The notes: generated by a model not told the origin, from the letters alone. Shown: positions 1-8,112, counted from the stretch's first letter. The stretch: DNA of 29,288 bases from Coprococcus sp. (GCA_016296785.1 JAEDHX010000017.1:1-29288), one strand, 5' to 3'. Program-made: numbers and translations.

Positions 1-446
1 TATATACCAGGCGAACGTACCAACTGGCTAACGATTACTCGTTCAGCACCATTAATTACAAATGTACCTGTTTCAGTCATAAGAGGAAGGTCGCCCATGA
101 ATATCTCATGCTCAGGCATCTCCTTAGCATCACCTGTCCTAAGTCTTACCTTAACCTTAAGCGGTGCTGCATAAGTAGCATCTCTATCCTTACACTCTTC
201 AATAGTGTACTTAACATCATCTTTACATAATTGGAAATCAACGAAATCCAAACTGAGCTGACCTGAATAGTCAGATATAGGAGAAATATCCTTAAATGCT
301 TCCCTGAGACCATCAGTTAAGAACCACTGATATGAGTTCTTCTGAACCTCAATGAAGTTAGGCATATCCAAGACATCCTTCTGTCTCGAGTAGCTCATTC
401 TGATTCCTTTTCCGGATTCAACAGGAATAATTCTGTTTTTTTCCAT
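1..446 (-). CDS. rpoB: RNA polymerase beta subunit, N-terminal part (runs off left edge)
   Basis: This is the 5' end of the gene for the beta subunit of DNA-directed RNA polymerase. Translating the minus strand from the ATG at 446 gives MEKNRIIPVESGKGIRMSYS, followed by a region with the family-typical stretches PNFIEVQKNSY, LPLMTETGTFVINGAERVIV and SQLVRSPG. About 148 codons are visible and the rest lies beyond the window. An AAGGGG ribosome binding site sits about 10 bases upstream of the ATG. An in-frame GTG four codons earlier is possible but overlaps that site. The gene follows rplJ-rplL as in most bacteria, but has its own promoter (538-566) and is separated from rplL by a hairpin terminator. 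The identity is essentially certain; only the exact start is open. Confidence 0.97.
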   Translation of the reverse strand, partial: MEKNRIIPVESGKGIRMSYSRQKDVLDMPNFIEVQKNSYQWFLTDGLREAFKDISPISDYSGQLSLDFVDFQLCKDDVKYTIEECKDRDATYAAPLKVKVRLRTGDAKEMPEHEIFMGDLPLMTETGTFVINGAERVIVSQLVRSPGI

Positions 447-537
447 TGACACATTCACCCCTTGGAATTTATTTTAAGCTGTTTGCCACGTTTAGGCTGT
501 TTTTACGCAAACCAACCCATAATAGTGACATTTTATC

Positions 538-566
538 ATGCTATCACGAAGTTTTTGAATTGTCAA
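538..566 (-). promoter_or_regulatory. Probable rpoB promoter
   Basis: On the minus strand a perfect -35 TTGACA (561-566) is separated by 17 bases from TAGCAT (538-543), preceded by TGA. It lies downstream of the rplL terminator and about 90 bases upstream of the rpoB start. It would allow rpoBC transcription independent of the ribosomal protein genes. Confidence 0.6.
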
Positions 567-640
567 CAATTATTTGGAAAATTTTGATTATTTTAGAAAT
601 TTAGAATATATGTAATATTTCTTACAGATAATATAATGAC

Positions 641-676
641 AAAAACGGTTTGACCGATATGAAACCGGTCAAACCG
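641..676 (-). terminator. Intrinsic terminator after rplL
   Basis: A perfect 11-bp inverted repeat (CGGTTTGACCG, arms 646-656 and 666-676) has a 9-base loop. On the minus strand it is followed by TTTTT. It lies 32 bases beyond the rplL stop and before rpoB, where partial termination commonly sets the ratio of L7/L12 to polymerase. Confidence 0.85.
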
Positions 677-707
677 AATTAGTTAGTATAAAGACTATAT
701 CTTCAAA

Positions 708-1076
708 TTACTTTAATGTAACCTTAGCACCTTCAGCCTCTAACTTAGCCTTAGCGTCCTCAGCCTCTTCCTTAGTAGCGCCTTCCTTAACAATCTTAGG
801 AGCTCCATCAACAACATCCTTAGCTTCCTTAAGACCTAAGCCTGTAAGCTCTCTAACAACCTTGATAACCTTAACCTTGTTAGGACCTACTTCTGTAAGC
901 TCTACATCGAACGAATCCTTCTCTTCTGCTGCTGCACCTGCATCTGCGCCTGCTGCTGCTACTACAACACCAGCTGCTGCTGATACACCAAACTCTTCTT
1001 CACATGCCTTAACTAATTCATTTAACTCTAAAACTGATAAACCTTTGATTACTTCAATAATTTCCTGAGTTGTCAT
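708..1076 (-). CDS. rplL: 50S ribosomal protein L7/L12
   Basis: This is the 122-residue stalk protein of the large ribosomal subunit, which forms dimers on L10 and recruits translation GTPases. The N-terminal dimerisation helix pair (about residues 1-32, EIIEVIKGLSVLELNELVKA) leads to an Ala/Gly-rich hinge (about 33-50). The conserved C-terminal domain carries KVKVIKVVRELTGLGLKEAK and ends in VTLK. The length is normal for the family. The gene starts with ATG 69 bases after rplJ, preceded by GGAGGAATGTAAT. It is co-transcribed with rplJ and ends at the hairpin at 641-676. Confidence 0.98.
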   Translation of the reverse strand: MTTQEIIEVIKGLSVLELNELVKACEEEFGVSAAAGVVVAAAGADAGAAAEEKDSFDVELTEVGPNKVKVIKVVRELTGLGLKEAKDVVDGAPKIVKEGATKEEAEDAKAKLEAEGAKVTLK

Positions 1077-1145
1077 TATTACATTCCTCCATAATTTAAA
1101 TTTTGTTTAATATGTTTAATTCTAATAATTGCAAGCACCAATAAA

Positions 1146-1634
1146 TTATGCTTCCTTCTGCTCTGCAATCTGCTTGATAACACGAGCGAAGTTTGCAATA
1201 GGTGACTGCATGCTTCCAAGCAACTTGGAAATGAGTACTTCTCTTGATGGAATACTTGATATAGCTGCAATACCAGCTGCATCATAGAATGTTCCTTCAA
1301 CAACACCACCCTTAAGCTCAAGAGCCGGTGCATTCTTAGCAAACTCTGCTAATACTCTGGCTGCTGCTGTAGCATCATCCTTACAAATAGCAAGTGCTGT
1401 AGGTCCCTCGAGACATGACTTAAGTCCGTCAAACTCTGTTCCTTCAACAGCAAAGTTAATCATTGTGTTCTTGTATACCTTGTACACAATGCCAGCTTCT
1501 CTTAAGTTCTTACGAAGCTGTGTATCCTGCTCAACTGTAAGTCCACGGTAATCAACAACAACTGCTGTTGCTGCGCCTTCTAAGTTAGCTTTAATCTCTT
1601 CAACTATTGGCTTCTTAATTTCTACCTTTGCCAT
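1146..1634 (-). CDS. rplJ: 50S ribosomal protein L10
   Basis: This is the 162-residue L10 protein, which anchors the L7/L12 stalk to 23S rRNA and represses its own operon by binding the leader RNA. The N-terminal part has the typical AKVEIKKPIVEEIK start, VVVDYRGLTVEQDTQLRKNL and the central EGPTALAI segment. The helical C-terminus (IANFARVIKQIAEQKEA) binds L7/L12. The ATG at 1634 is chosen because AAGGAGGCGC lies directly upstream and the protein then starts as the family does; a 20-residue extension would run into the attenuator. The gene has an L10 leader and its own promoter. Upstream lies an amidase gene in place of the more usual rplK-rplA pair. Confidence 0.97.
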   Translation of the reverse strand: MAKVEIKKPIVEEIKANLEGAATAVVVDYRGLTVEQDTQLRKNLREAGIVYKVYKNTMINFAVEGTEFDGLKSCLEGPTALAICKDDATAAARVLAEFAKNAPALELKGGVVEGTFYDAAGIAAISSIPSREVLISKLLGSMQSPIANFARVIKQIAEQKEA

Positions 1635-1670
1635 AATGCGCCTCCTTATTTTACTAATGACTGCACATAT

Positions 1671-1706
1671 AATAAGAAAAGCTCTCAAATCCAAAGACTT
1701 GAGAGC
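1671..1706 (-). terminator. Attenuator terminator in the rplJ leader
   Basis: On the minus strand, an 11-bp stem (1681-1691 with 1696-1706, one G-U pair, loop TTTG) is followed by TTTTCTTATT. It lies between the L10-binding leader and the rplJ start. This is where L10-dependent premature termination would occur. Confidence 0.8.
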
Positions 1707-1707
1707 A

Positions 1708-1803
1708 TATAGTTACTATCAAATAATTCTGAAAGTATTCTATCCTCGGTAGGCGTCTTCAAACTTATGCCTTGCGGCACCTACTGTCTTCGGCAGTTCA
1801 TCG
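1708..1803 (-). promoter_or_regulatory. Ribosomal protein L10 leader RNA
   Basis: The RNA read from the minus strand contains GAAGACAGUAGGUG and CGCCUACCGAGG, which match the conserved features of the Firmicutes L10 leader. The outer stem pairs 1778-1783 with 1750-1755 and encloses a short GCC/GGC hairpin capped by GCAA (1769-1778). In this family, L10 (with L7/L12) binds the leader and favours the downstream terminator. Recognition is by sequence and position, not by a covariance-model search. Confidence 0.85.
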
Positions 1804-1809
1804 GCAACT

Positions 1810-1838
1810 ACTTTATCATTAATCCTGCAGGAAGTCAA
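1810..1838 (-). promoter_or_regulatory. Promoter of the rplJL operon
   Basis: On the minus strand, TTGACT (1833-1838) is followed after 17 bases by TAAAGT (1810-1815). Initiation near 1803 would start the transcript at the beginning of the L10 leader. The promoter lies in the gap after the amidase gene. Confidence 0.7.
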
Positions 1839-1856
1839 GCCTTTTGTTGAAATTTT

Positions 1857-2384
1857 TTATCCTATTGTCTCATCTACTGCATTTGCAATCGCCTCTGCAA
1901 TCCTTTCAAAATTATAATCATACAGATAATTGTCGTAATCACTATTTATAAAACCTGTTTCAATAAGTATCGCCGGCATACTGCTTCGCCTTAGCACTGC
2001 CAAATCCTTTCTCTCTTCAACATTTATATTCTTAAAGCCCAGCTTTTCAAGCTCTGAGTTTACTGCTCTGGCAAGTCTGCCTTGTACGCCACTGTCTGTA
2101 TATACCAGGGTCTGGACTCCATTATACTGATTCGGATAGGAAGCGGAGTTTCTATGAAGCGAGATAAGATAATCGGCACCTGCTTCATTTGCGATTTGAG
2201 CTTTTCTTGTTGGTGAATCATAGACGTCGGTTGTTCTTGTATATTCAACATCATAACCCCTGTCAGAAAGAGCGTCGCCAAGCGCAAGTGCCAGATTCAG
2301 ATTATCTGCTTTCTCGGTGCGCCCATTATATGTGGCACCATTATCAAATCCGCCATGTCCGGCGTCAATTACTATTTTTGCCAT
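1857..2384 (-). CDS. N-acetylmuramoyl-L-alanine amidase (Amidase_3), no signal peptide
   Basis: This 175-residue protein consists of a single Amidase_3 domain, which hydrolyses the bond between muramic acid and L-Ala in peptidoglycan. The zinc-site residues are visible: H10 in DAGHGG, E24 in GRTEK and H77 in ISLHRNSA. The catalytic E142 lies in LIETGFI. The domain fills the whole protein: there is no signal peptide, membrane anchor or wall-binding repeat, although the start (ATG at 2384, GTGAGG upstream) is well defined. The substrate is extracytoplasmic, so it must be released by lysis or another route, or act inside on recycled or spore material. A phage or spore origin (CwlD-like) is possible but not shown. 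It lies just upstream of the rplJ promoter on the same strand. Confidence 0.88.
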   Translation of the reverse strand: MAKIVIDAGHGGFDNGATYNGRTEKADNLNLALALGDALSDRGYDVEYTRTTDVYDSPTRKAQIANEAGADYLISLHRNSASYPNQYNGVQTLVYTDSGVQGRLARAVNSELEKLGFKNINVEERKDLAVLRRSSMPAILIETGFINSDYDNYLYDYNFERIAEAIANAVDETIG

Positions 2385-2461
2385 ATCTGCCTCACTTCTA
2401 TATTAATATAGTCTTATATTATTATCCTATGCATGGCAAATAAAAATGTTATCCGTTTTAC

Positions 2462-2490
2462 TTGAATACTATGGACTCATAAATTAAAAT
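2462..2490 (+). promoter_or_regulatory. Probable promoter of the lipoprotein gene
   Basis: TTGAAT (2462-2467), a 17-base spacer and TAAAAT (2485-2490) lie about 40 bases upstream of the ATG at 2529. The region is AT-rich, so chance matches are likely. Confidence 0.45.
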
Positions 2491-2528
2491 AAATATAAAA
2501 TATATTATTATATAAGGGGGATTATTAT

Positions 2529-3356
2529 ATGAAATCAAAAAAATCATTTTCCAAAAAAATCTTACTAATATTATGTTTATGCTTACTTGCAGCAACATGC
2601 ATAGGCTGTGCCGAGAAGCTTGACACTTCTGTAAAGGTACGTTCTTCATCAACTGCAGACTATACAATTTCAGCAGGTATGGATGACGAGATGCTAAAGG
2701 CACTTGCAGATATGTCAGAGACAACAACAGATGCCATAATACAAACTCAGAAGGACGGCGGATATACATACACCACCGAAACAATTGACGGTGTTCTTTT
2801 CCATGTGTTTACAAAAAGTGGCACCAAGGCTAAATTCTCAAAAATTGAAAATGAGCTTAAAGAGTTAGGTTATACGAATGTATGTATGAAGAAGGATTAT
2901 TTCTATGCAACCTATACTGCATCTGATCTATCAACAGGCGATTCAAATATGACCACCACGGAAGGTTTCGACTATTCAGATTTTACGTATTATCAGAAGA
3001 TATCTGTTCAGTTGAATTCAAAGGTTAAACGCACTAACGGCAAGATTAACAGTACTAACAAAAGATGCGTAACATGGACACATAACAACCATGAAAAATC
3101 CAAGAACTTCTATGCATCAACTTCAGGCACTAAGAAGAATGCACGTATAAGAAATCTTAGAAACGGCAAAACATATAAGATAGGGAAAGCCGGCAAGAAA
3201 ATCAAAATTGCAAATGCATCATACGCTGCACGTATACAGTTAAATGGCAAAACAATAAAAAATGGCAAGGTAATAAAGAAAGCAGGAACATATACACTTT
3301 CAATATGGAATAAATCAGGTAAGTTTTCAACTATTAAGTTTACTATTACTAAATAA
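2529..3356 (+). CDS. Putative lipoprotein of unknown function
   Basis: This is a 275-residue predicted lipoprotein. A basic start (MKSKKSFSKK) and a hydrophobic stretch lead to a candidate lipobox with Cys27 (CIGC, then AEK). The residue three before the Cys is also Cys, where Leu is usual. Residues about 40-145 form a mixed alpha/beta region with an acidic helix (DDEMLKALADMSETTTDAI). After about residue 155 the sequence becomes strongly basic and strand-like, ending KSGKFSTIKFTITK. This composition resembles the C-terminal regions of other secreted proteins in the window. AAGGGGG precedes the ATG. I do not recognise a family with confidence. The amylase-family gene follows 71 bases later without an obvious terminator, so the two may be co-transcribed. 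Confidence 0.8.
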   Translation: MKSKKSFSKKILLILCLCLLAATCIGCAEKLDTSVKVRSSSTADYTISAGMDDEMLKALADMSETTTDAIIQTQKDGGYTYTTETIDGVLFHVFTKSGTKAKFSKIENELKELGYTNVCMKKDYFYATYTASDLSTGDSNMTTTEGFDYSDFTYYQKISVQLNSKVKRTNGKINSTNKRCVTWTHNNHEKSKNFYASTSGTKKNARIRNLRNGKTYKIGKAGKKIKIANASYAARIQLNGKTIKNGKVIKKAGTYTLSIWNKSGKFSTIKFTITK

Positions 3357-3427
3357 TATTTGGTTTATTTTAAATATAATGTGCACAACATATATTGCTA
3401 AAAATAATTACACAAAGGAGATTTATT

Positions 3428-4738
3428 ATGTGGGCATACGAAAGTAATTTTTATCAAATTTATCCTCTCGGATTTACGGGGGCACCATTTGAAAATGATG
3501 GAATTCTAACCTCAAGGATTCTTAAGGTAAACGACTGGATTCCTCATATCAAGAAGCTAAATTGCAATGCAATTTATTTCTCACCGGTATTTGAATCTGA
3601 TACACATGGATATAATACCAGAGACTACACAAAGATCGACTGCAGACTTGGAACAAATGAAGACTTTGCAAATGTTACAAAGAACCTTCATGAGGCCGGA
3701 ATCAAGGTAGTATTAGATGGCGTATTTAATCATGTAGGCCGTGGATTTTGGGCATTTCAGGATGTTCTTGATAAGAGATGGGATTCGCCATACAAGGATT
3801 GGTTCAACATAAGCTTTGATGGTAATTCTAATTATAATGACGGCCTTTGGTATGAGGGCTGGGAAGGTAATTATGACCTTGTAAAGCTTAACCTTCGTAA
3901 CGAAGCAGTTATACAGCATATTTTCTCTGCAATCAAGGGTTGGATAGATGAATTTGATATTGATGGTCTTCGTCTTGACGTTGCATATTGTCTCGATCAT
4001 GATTTCCTTAGACGACTTAGAAGCTATTGCGACAGTCTAAAGCCTGATTTTCTTCTGCTTGGAGAACTTCTCCATGGAGACTATAATGTATTTGTTAATG
4101 ACAGTATGCTTCACAGCTGTACTAATTACAATTGCTATAAGGGATTATATTCAAGCTTCAACTCAATGAATATGTTTGAGATAATACATTCGCTACTGCG
4201 TCAATTTGGACCGGAGCAGTGGACTCTTTACAAAGGAAAGCATTTTCTTAATTTTGTAGATAATCATGATGTTACAAGAGTAGCAAGCATACTTACTAAC
4301 CCTAGACATCTTCCACTGATTTATGCTATCTGTTATGGTATGCCGGGCATGCCTTGCGTGTACTATGGAAGCGAATGGGGAGCTAAGGCAGATAAGAGTC
4401 AGGGAGATCCTGCACTTCGTGCATGCTTTGATAAGCCGGTCTATAATGAGCTTAGTGAATGGATAAGCAAGCTTGGCAATGCTCATATGAACAGCAAAGC
4501 GCTTTGCTATGGTGATTTCCGTTCAGTAGTACTTACAAATAGGCAATGTATATTTGAAAGAAAAGTTGACGGAGAGCGTGTTCTTGTTGCAATTAATGCC
4601 GACGAGAACGAATACACTGCTCACTTTGATGCAGGCTGCGGCACTGCTGTTGACCTAATCACAGGAGAGCCTCACGATTTTGGTGGTGGAAGCACTCTCC
4701 CTCCATATTCAGCATATTTCTGGAAGATGGAAAGATAA
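3428..4738 (+). CDS. GH13 alpha-amylase family enzyme, cytoplasmic
   Basis: This 436-residue glycoside hydrolase of family 13 probably acts on maltodextrins or related alpha-glucans. The (beta/alpha)8 barrel motifs are present: region I DGVFNH (97-102), region II GLRLDVA with nucleophile D184, region III LGELLHG with acid/base E213, and region IV FVDNHD with D281. A short beta-sandwich domain with an LPPYSAYFWK end closes the protein. There is no signal peptide, so it should act on imported sugars, as cyclomaltodextrinase-like enzymes do. The ATG at 3428 is preceded by AAAGGAG at the right spacing; a TTG 33 bases earlier is not. Substrate specificity cannot be fixed from the sequence. Confidence 0.9.
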   Translation: MWAYESNFYQIYPLGFTGAPFENDGILTSRILKVNDWIPHIKKLNCNAIYFSPVFESDTHGYNTRDYTKIDCRLGTNEDFANVTKNLHEAGIKVVLDGVFNHVGRGFWAFQDVLDKRWDSPYKDWFNISFDGNSNYNDGLWYEGWEGNYDLVKLNLRNEAVIQHIFSAIKGWIDEFDIDGLRLDVAYCLDHDFLRRLRSYCDSLKPDFLLLGELLHGDYNVFVNDSMLHSCTNYNCYKGLYSSFNSMNMFEIIHSLLRQFGPEQWTLYKGKHFLNFVDNHDVTRVASILTNPRHLPLIYAICYGMPGMPCVYYGSEWGAKADKSQGDPALRACFDKPVYNELSEWISKLGNAHMNSKALCYGDFRSVVLTNRQCIFERKVDGERVLVAINADENEYTAHFDAGCGTAVDLITGEPHDFGGGSTLPPYSAYFWKMER

Positions 4739-4764
4739 AATATAACATTTCTTTATCTTTTATA

Positions 4765-4810
4765 AATAATAGGAGCAGAATCAGTATTTACTAATTCCGC
4801 TCCTATTATT
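4765..4810. terminator. Bidirectional terminator between convergent genes
   Basis: Long inverted repeat: arms 4765-4784 and 4791-4810, with one wobble pair and a 6-base loop. It carries AATAAT/ATTATT ends. It lies between the plus-strand GH13 gene and the minus-strand GH25 gene, and its right arm overlaps the GH25 stop codon. Confidence 0.75.
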
Positions 4811-5780
4811 ATTCCTTAAACCATACGTTGATATCAACATAACCTTCTATCCCGGGCACCTTGCCCTCACATGTATACTGCCAGCCTGTGAACTTATACG
4901 GGAAATCCGGTACATTTGCATATTGGGCAAGCCAAAGCTTATAATCCCCAAGCCTGTCCATATCCAGATTCTGAGCATACCAATTTCTGCTTGCATATAT
5001 CATAGGGGTGTAGCCCGCATTCTTAATCGTTTCGCAAAAGCCTACTATTCCATCAGTTCTTTCTTCATTTGAAGATTTATTTCCTCTGGCATCCTCTGCC
5101 TCTACCTGTTCTGTATCAATAATAACAGGATATTTTACATCCATGTCCTTGATTCTATCGAGAACAAAATTAGCTTCTTCAACGCCCTCCTCATAGCTGA
5201 TTGCCTGTGAGAAGAAATATACCCCTGCATCTATTCCGAGCTCTGAAACAGCCGACTTATAATCTGCAAATTGAGAATCCTCAACTAATGCACCGGAACC
5301 ATAGCCTCTATATCCCACTCTCATAATTACGAAATCAATATCACCTGATTTATCAAGAGTCTCCCAGTCTATGTATCCTTGAAATGCAGATATATCTATG
5401 CCAACAAGAGTATCTTTAATGTTGTCATCCGAATAATGCATATAGCTATCGTCTTCAGATATGAAAAAACGCTCTAAATCATAATTATGTCTTTCTACCT
5501 TATCACTTATCTTATAGAGCGTTGCATCCTCTCTATCTCCGCCTACAAGAATATAGCTCATATGTATAAAATTCCAATAGTTCTCGTAAGCAAGATTAGT
5601 AAGTTCGCCATCTTGAAGCTCATATCCCGAAATATATTCTGTTACAGGTAATGGCTTTGACTTTGTCTTGCTATTCATTTGTCCAATGATTAATCCGACT
5701 ATTAGGCCGAATACAAGTCCGGATATAAAAAATACTACATATAATATCCGTCTCGTAAGTTGTGCTTTTCTATCATTCAT
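4809..5780 (-). CDS. Membrane-anchored GH25 muramidase (lysozyme-like)
   Basis: This 323-residue protein has an N-terminal membrane segment (about 12-33) after a basic start (MNDRKAQLTRR). A linker region (about 40-125) is followed by a glycosyl hydrolase 25 domain (about 126-321). The family's acidic residues are visible: D129 in GIDISAFQG, and D222 and E224 in PVIIDTEQ. GH25 enzymes cleave the MurNAc-GlcNAc bond of peptidoglycan, here predicted on the outer face of the membrane. The ATG at 5780 is preferred over a TTG at 5831 that would overlap the upstream gene. It lies 19 bases after the hydrolase/methyltransferase fusion gene and is probably co-transcribed with it. Confidence 0.9.
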   Translation of the reverse strand: MNDRKAQLTRRILYVVFFISGLVFGLIVGLIIGQMNSKTKSKPLPVTEYISGYELQDGELTNLAYENYWNFIHMSYILVGGDREDATLYKISDKVERHNYDLERFFISEDDSYMHYSDDNIKDTLVGIDISAFQGYIDWETLDKSGDIDFVIMRVGYRGYGSGALVEDSQFADYKSAVSELGIDAGVYFFSQAISYEEGVEEANFVLDRIKDMDVKYPVIIDTEQVEAEDARGNKSSNEERTDGIVGFCETIKNAGYTPMIYASRNWYAQNLDMDRLGDYKLWLAQYANVPDFPYKFTGWQYTCEGKVPGIEGYVDINVWFKE

Positions 5781-5799
5781 CGCAATCGTATTACCTAGC

Positions 5800-7545
5800 T
5801 TATATTTTATCAATGAAGTGTTCTGTACCAAGTCTGATTTGTATTATCTTGTCATATTTCTTTTTGATTATATGCTTGAATTTGTCTGCCTTATCCTTAC
5901 TTAGCATCTGCGTCAAATCATCATATCGCAAAAGAGATTCATCATACAAAACTTTATATTTAATATTCCAGTCATACATCAGACTCTTACAATTGTCAAT
6001 ACTAACTCTTACATGAGTGCCTCTAACCTTACCACATCTAACCAATCTGTTCCATAGTTTTTTGCCCTTGGAATTCTTGATGTCAAACACTACCTCGGCT
6101 CCGGGGAACTTCTCCCATATAGCATTAAGGAAGCTCTTCAGTCTGTCCTTATCAAAATATTTCATTATGTCACAGCAAACAAACAAGATAGCCTGATTCT
6201 GATTCTTCTTAATCTGGTCAAGCCATGAATAGTCAAATATCGACTTGTCAATATTTGTCTCTCTGTCCATAGTATCAAGATATTTCCTCCTAAGGGAAAT
6301 TCGTTCAGGCAAATCGACATTATACCACTTAATTCTGCCATTATCCATACGGGAAAACATGGTATCCAGCTCCGCACCGACATTTACAACAACACCATCT
6401 GCATATCTCATAATAAACTGTCTGACACGCTCATCTATCGCTACAATACGTTCCATCATAATTGCCTTAGCATAAATATTGAAAAGTGAATTAATCGTCT
6501 TATGCTGAGAACCTATCTTCTCAAGAAGCTTTATGGCATCATTATCAGAAAACAGATTAGGATATCTCTGTGCCAATATAGTTCTTGTCCATACAGAATG
6601 AACTATATCTTCATTCACTACCTTAACCTCATCCATTATGCTCTCGGCTATCTTATTTATTATTATTCGACACTCAGGAACATGATAATGCTGAATAAAA
6701 TTATGAACAATCGAATAAAATTCATAGTAATGAATCTTTATTTGAAGCTTTTTCACCTTCTCATACAGCTTCCTGGCATAGTCGTTCATCAAATCATCAG
6801 TTATCGTAAATATCGCCATCTCATCACATATATCAGTAAGATCAGCATGAATAGGACTTGTATACTCAAATCTGCCGGCTTTATCTCCAACCCAAAACAG
6901 TCTTAGGAAGGATTTTATCTCCGGTGTGTAATAATAGCGATATGCATATTTCTTCTTGTTGAATAAAGTCTGTTCTAACTCCTTATCAGGGAATTCAGTA
7001 TCCATTACCGGCGTAACAAGAACCAGCTTATTAGGTCTTCTATAGCCTTCATTCCATGCAAGAATTGCCATAGAAAGTGCAAGTCCCGCACCGGCTTCCT
7101 CGCCAACTAATACAATACGCTCAACAGTTTCATCATGACATATCTTAGAGTATGCACCTAAAAGCATCTTAAATGCATCATCAGCACAATGCGTAGGTGC
7201 AAGTGGATAAATCGGAACAGCGGCTCCATAGCCGGTCTTTTCAACCATGTCAAATACAAATTTCCACTGTCTTGCATTTATCTGATTACAATATCCGCCT
7301 CCATGAATATAGAATAAATATTTATCAACCTTCTTATTGTCGGGGCTGATATAATAACACATGCCATTATCCTCAAATACAGATTTGACCTTAATATTCT
7401 TAGGAGCTGCCGGTGGATTGTAATCCTCCTTCTTCTGTCTCTTAAGAATAACCTTCTTAATATCACCTGCACGCAGATGCCTGTCATTTAGCATTATTCC
7501 TTTTATCTTTTCAGTTTTTAATGTTAGATTATTCTGACTACTCAT
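5800..7545 (-). CDS. Fusion: alpha/beta-hydrolase (esterase fold, Ser lost) plus SAM methyltransferase
   Basis: This 581-residue protein (from the ATG at 7545) has two domains. Residues about 50-305 resemble the acetyl-esterase branch of alpha/beta hydrolases. The oxyanion motif HGGG is at 81-84, a candidate acid is in TDD (about 250), and a candidate His is at 281 in VHNF. The nucleophile elbow, normally GDSAGG, reads GEEAGA (148-153), so the catalytic Ser is Glu150. Residues about 315-581 resemble the leucine carboxyl/Tcmp type of O-methyltransferases, with a SAM-binding stretch VVVNVGAELDTMF (385-397) and NVDLPERISLRRKYL. The function of the pair is unknown. The start is uncertain: an upstream ATG at 7593 and a downstream ATG at 7494 preceded by AAAGGA are alternatives. 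A GH25 gene follows 19 bases downstream. Confidence 0.8.
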   Translation of the reverse strand: MSSQNNLTLKTEKIKGIMLNDRHLRAGDIKKVILKRQKKEDYNPPAAPKNIKVKSVFEDNGMCYYISPDNKKVDKYLFYIHGGGYCNQINARQWKFVFDMVEKTGYGAAVPIYPLAPTHCADDAFKMLLGAYSKICHDETVERIVLVGEEAGAGLALSMAILAWNEGYRRPNKLVLVTPVMDTEFPDKELEQTLFNKKKYAYRYYYTPEIKSFLRLFWVGDKAGRFEYTSPIHADLTDICDEMAIFTITDDLMNDYARKLYEKVKKLQIKIHYYEFYSIVHNFIQHYHVPECRIIINKIAESIMDEVKVVNEDIVHSVWTRTILAQRYPNLFSDNDAIKLLEKIGSQHKTINSLFNIYAKAIMMERIVAIDERVRQFIMRYADGVVVNVGAELDTMFSRMDNGRIKWYNVDLPERISLRRKYLDTMDRETNIDKSIFDYSWLDQIKKNQNQAILFVCCDIMKYFDKDRLKSFLNAIWEKFPGAEVVFDIKNSKGKKLWNRLVRCGKVRGTHVRVSIDNCKSLMYDWNIKYKVLYDESLLRYDDLTQMLSKDKADKFKHIIKKKYDKIIQIRLGTEHFIDKI

Positions 7546-7600
7546 ACTGCGTTCCCATCCTATATCTAATACCCCAACTAATAGCAAGGTCATGACAAAT

Positions 7601-7628
7601 GATATATTTATTTTCACATAACTTTCAA
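7601..7628 (-). promoter_or_regulatory. Possible promoter of the hydrolase/methyltransferase gene
   Basis: TTGAAA (7623-7628), 16 bases and TATATC (7601-7606) on the minus strand lie about 55 bases upstream of the ATG at 7545. The match is weak, in AT-rich DNA. Confidence 0.35.
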
Positions 7629-7679
7629 TTATTATCAAGATATATGATTAATTTGGGTAAAATTTGAAGTTTTTTTTTG

Positions 7680-7707
7680 TTGCAATATGTGATTTTTGTG
7701 GTATTAT
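7680..7707 (+). promoter_or_regulatory. Possible panD promoter
   Basis: TTGCAA (7680-7685), a 16-base spacer and TATTAT (7702-7707) lie directly upstream of the GAGGTG ribosome binding site at 7715-7720. The leader would be only about 12 bases long. Confidence 0.4.
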
Positions 7708-7725
7708 GTGTCATGAGGTGAACAT

Positions 7726-8112
7726 ATGAACATTACAATGTTGAAAAGCAAAATACACAGAGCTGTTGTAACTCAGGCTGAGTTAAACTATGTTGGCAGC
7801 ATTACCATTGATTCAGACCTGTTAAAGCAGGCCGGAATACTTGAATATGAAATGGTTCAGATTGTTGATATAGAGAATGGCAACAGATTCGAGACATATA
7901 CAATTGCAGGTGAGGCCGGCTCAGGCGTTATGTGCCTTAACGGAGCCGCTGCAAGACAGGTTCAGCTTGGTGACCACATAATCATTATGTGCTACGCAAC
8001 GATGACACCTGAAGAAGCAGCAACTCATTTACCTAAGGTTGTATTTGTGAATGAAGATAATAGTATTTCAAGAATTACTACTTATGAAAAGCATGGAGAG
8101 ATATGTGGCTAG
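7726..8112 (+). CDS. panD: Aspartate 1-decarboxylase (pyruvoyl enzyme)
   Basis: This 128-residue enzyme decarboxylates L-aspartate to beta-alanine for pantothenate and coenzyme A synthesis. The proenzyme cleaves itself between G24 and S25 (NYVGSITID) to make the pyruvoyl cofactor, the same position as in E. coli PanD. Further family stretches are MLKSKIHRAVVTQAEL at the start and GSGVMCLNGAAARQVQLGDHIIIM near the C-terminus. Length is normal. GAGGTG precedes the ATG at a suitable spacing. No other pantothenate genes are adjacent in the window. Its TAG stop overlaps the TAG of the convergent radical SAM gene in the palindrome CTAG, and no terminator separates them. Confidence 0.97.
   Translation: MNITMLKSKIHRAVVTQAELNYVGSITIDSDLLKQAGILEYEMVQIVDIENGNRFETYTIAGEAGSGVMCLNGAAARQVQLGDHIIIMCYATMTPEEAATHLPKVVFVNEDNSISRITTYEKHGEICG

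Noticed and set aside
1079..1342. Minus-strand open frame between rplL and rplJ
   Set aside because: It lies almost entirely inside rplJ in another frame and resembles no protein.
5781..5831. TTG start for the GH25 muramidase
   Set aside because: It lies inside the upstream fusion gene and has no good ribosome binding site. The ATG at 5780 gives a normal basic start before the membrane helix.
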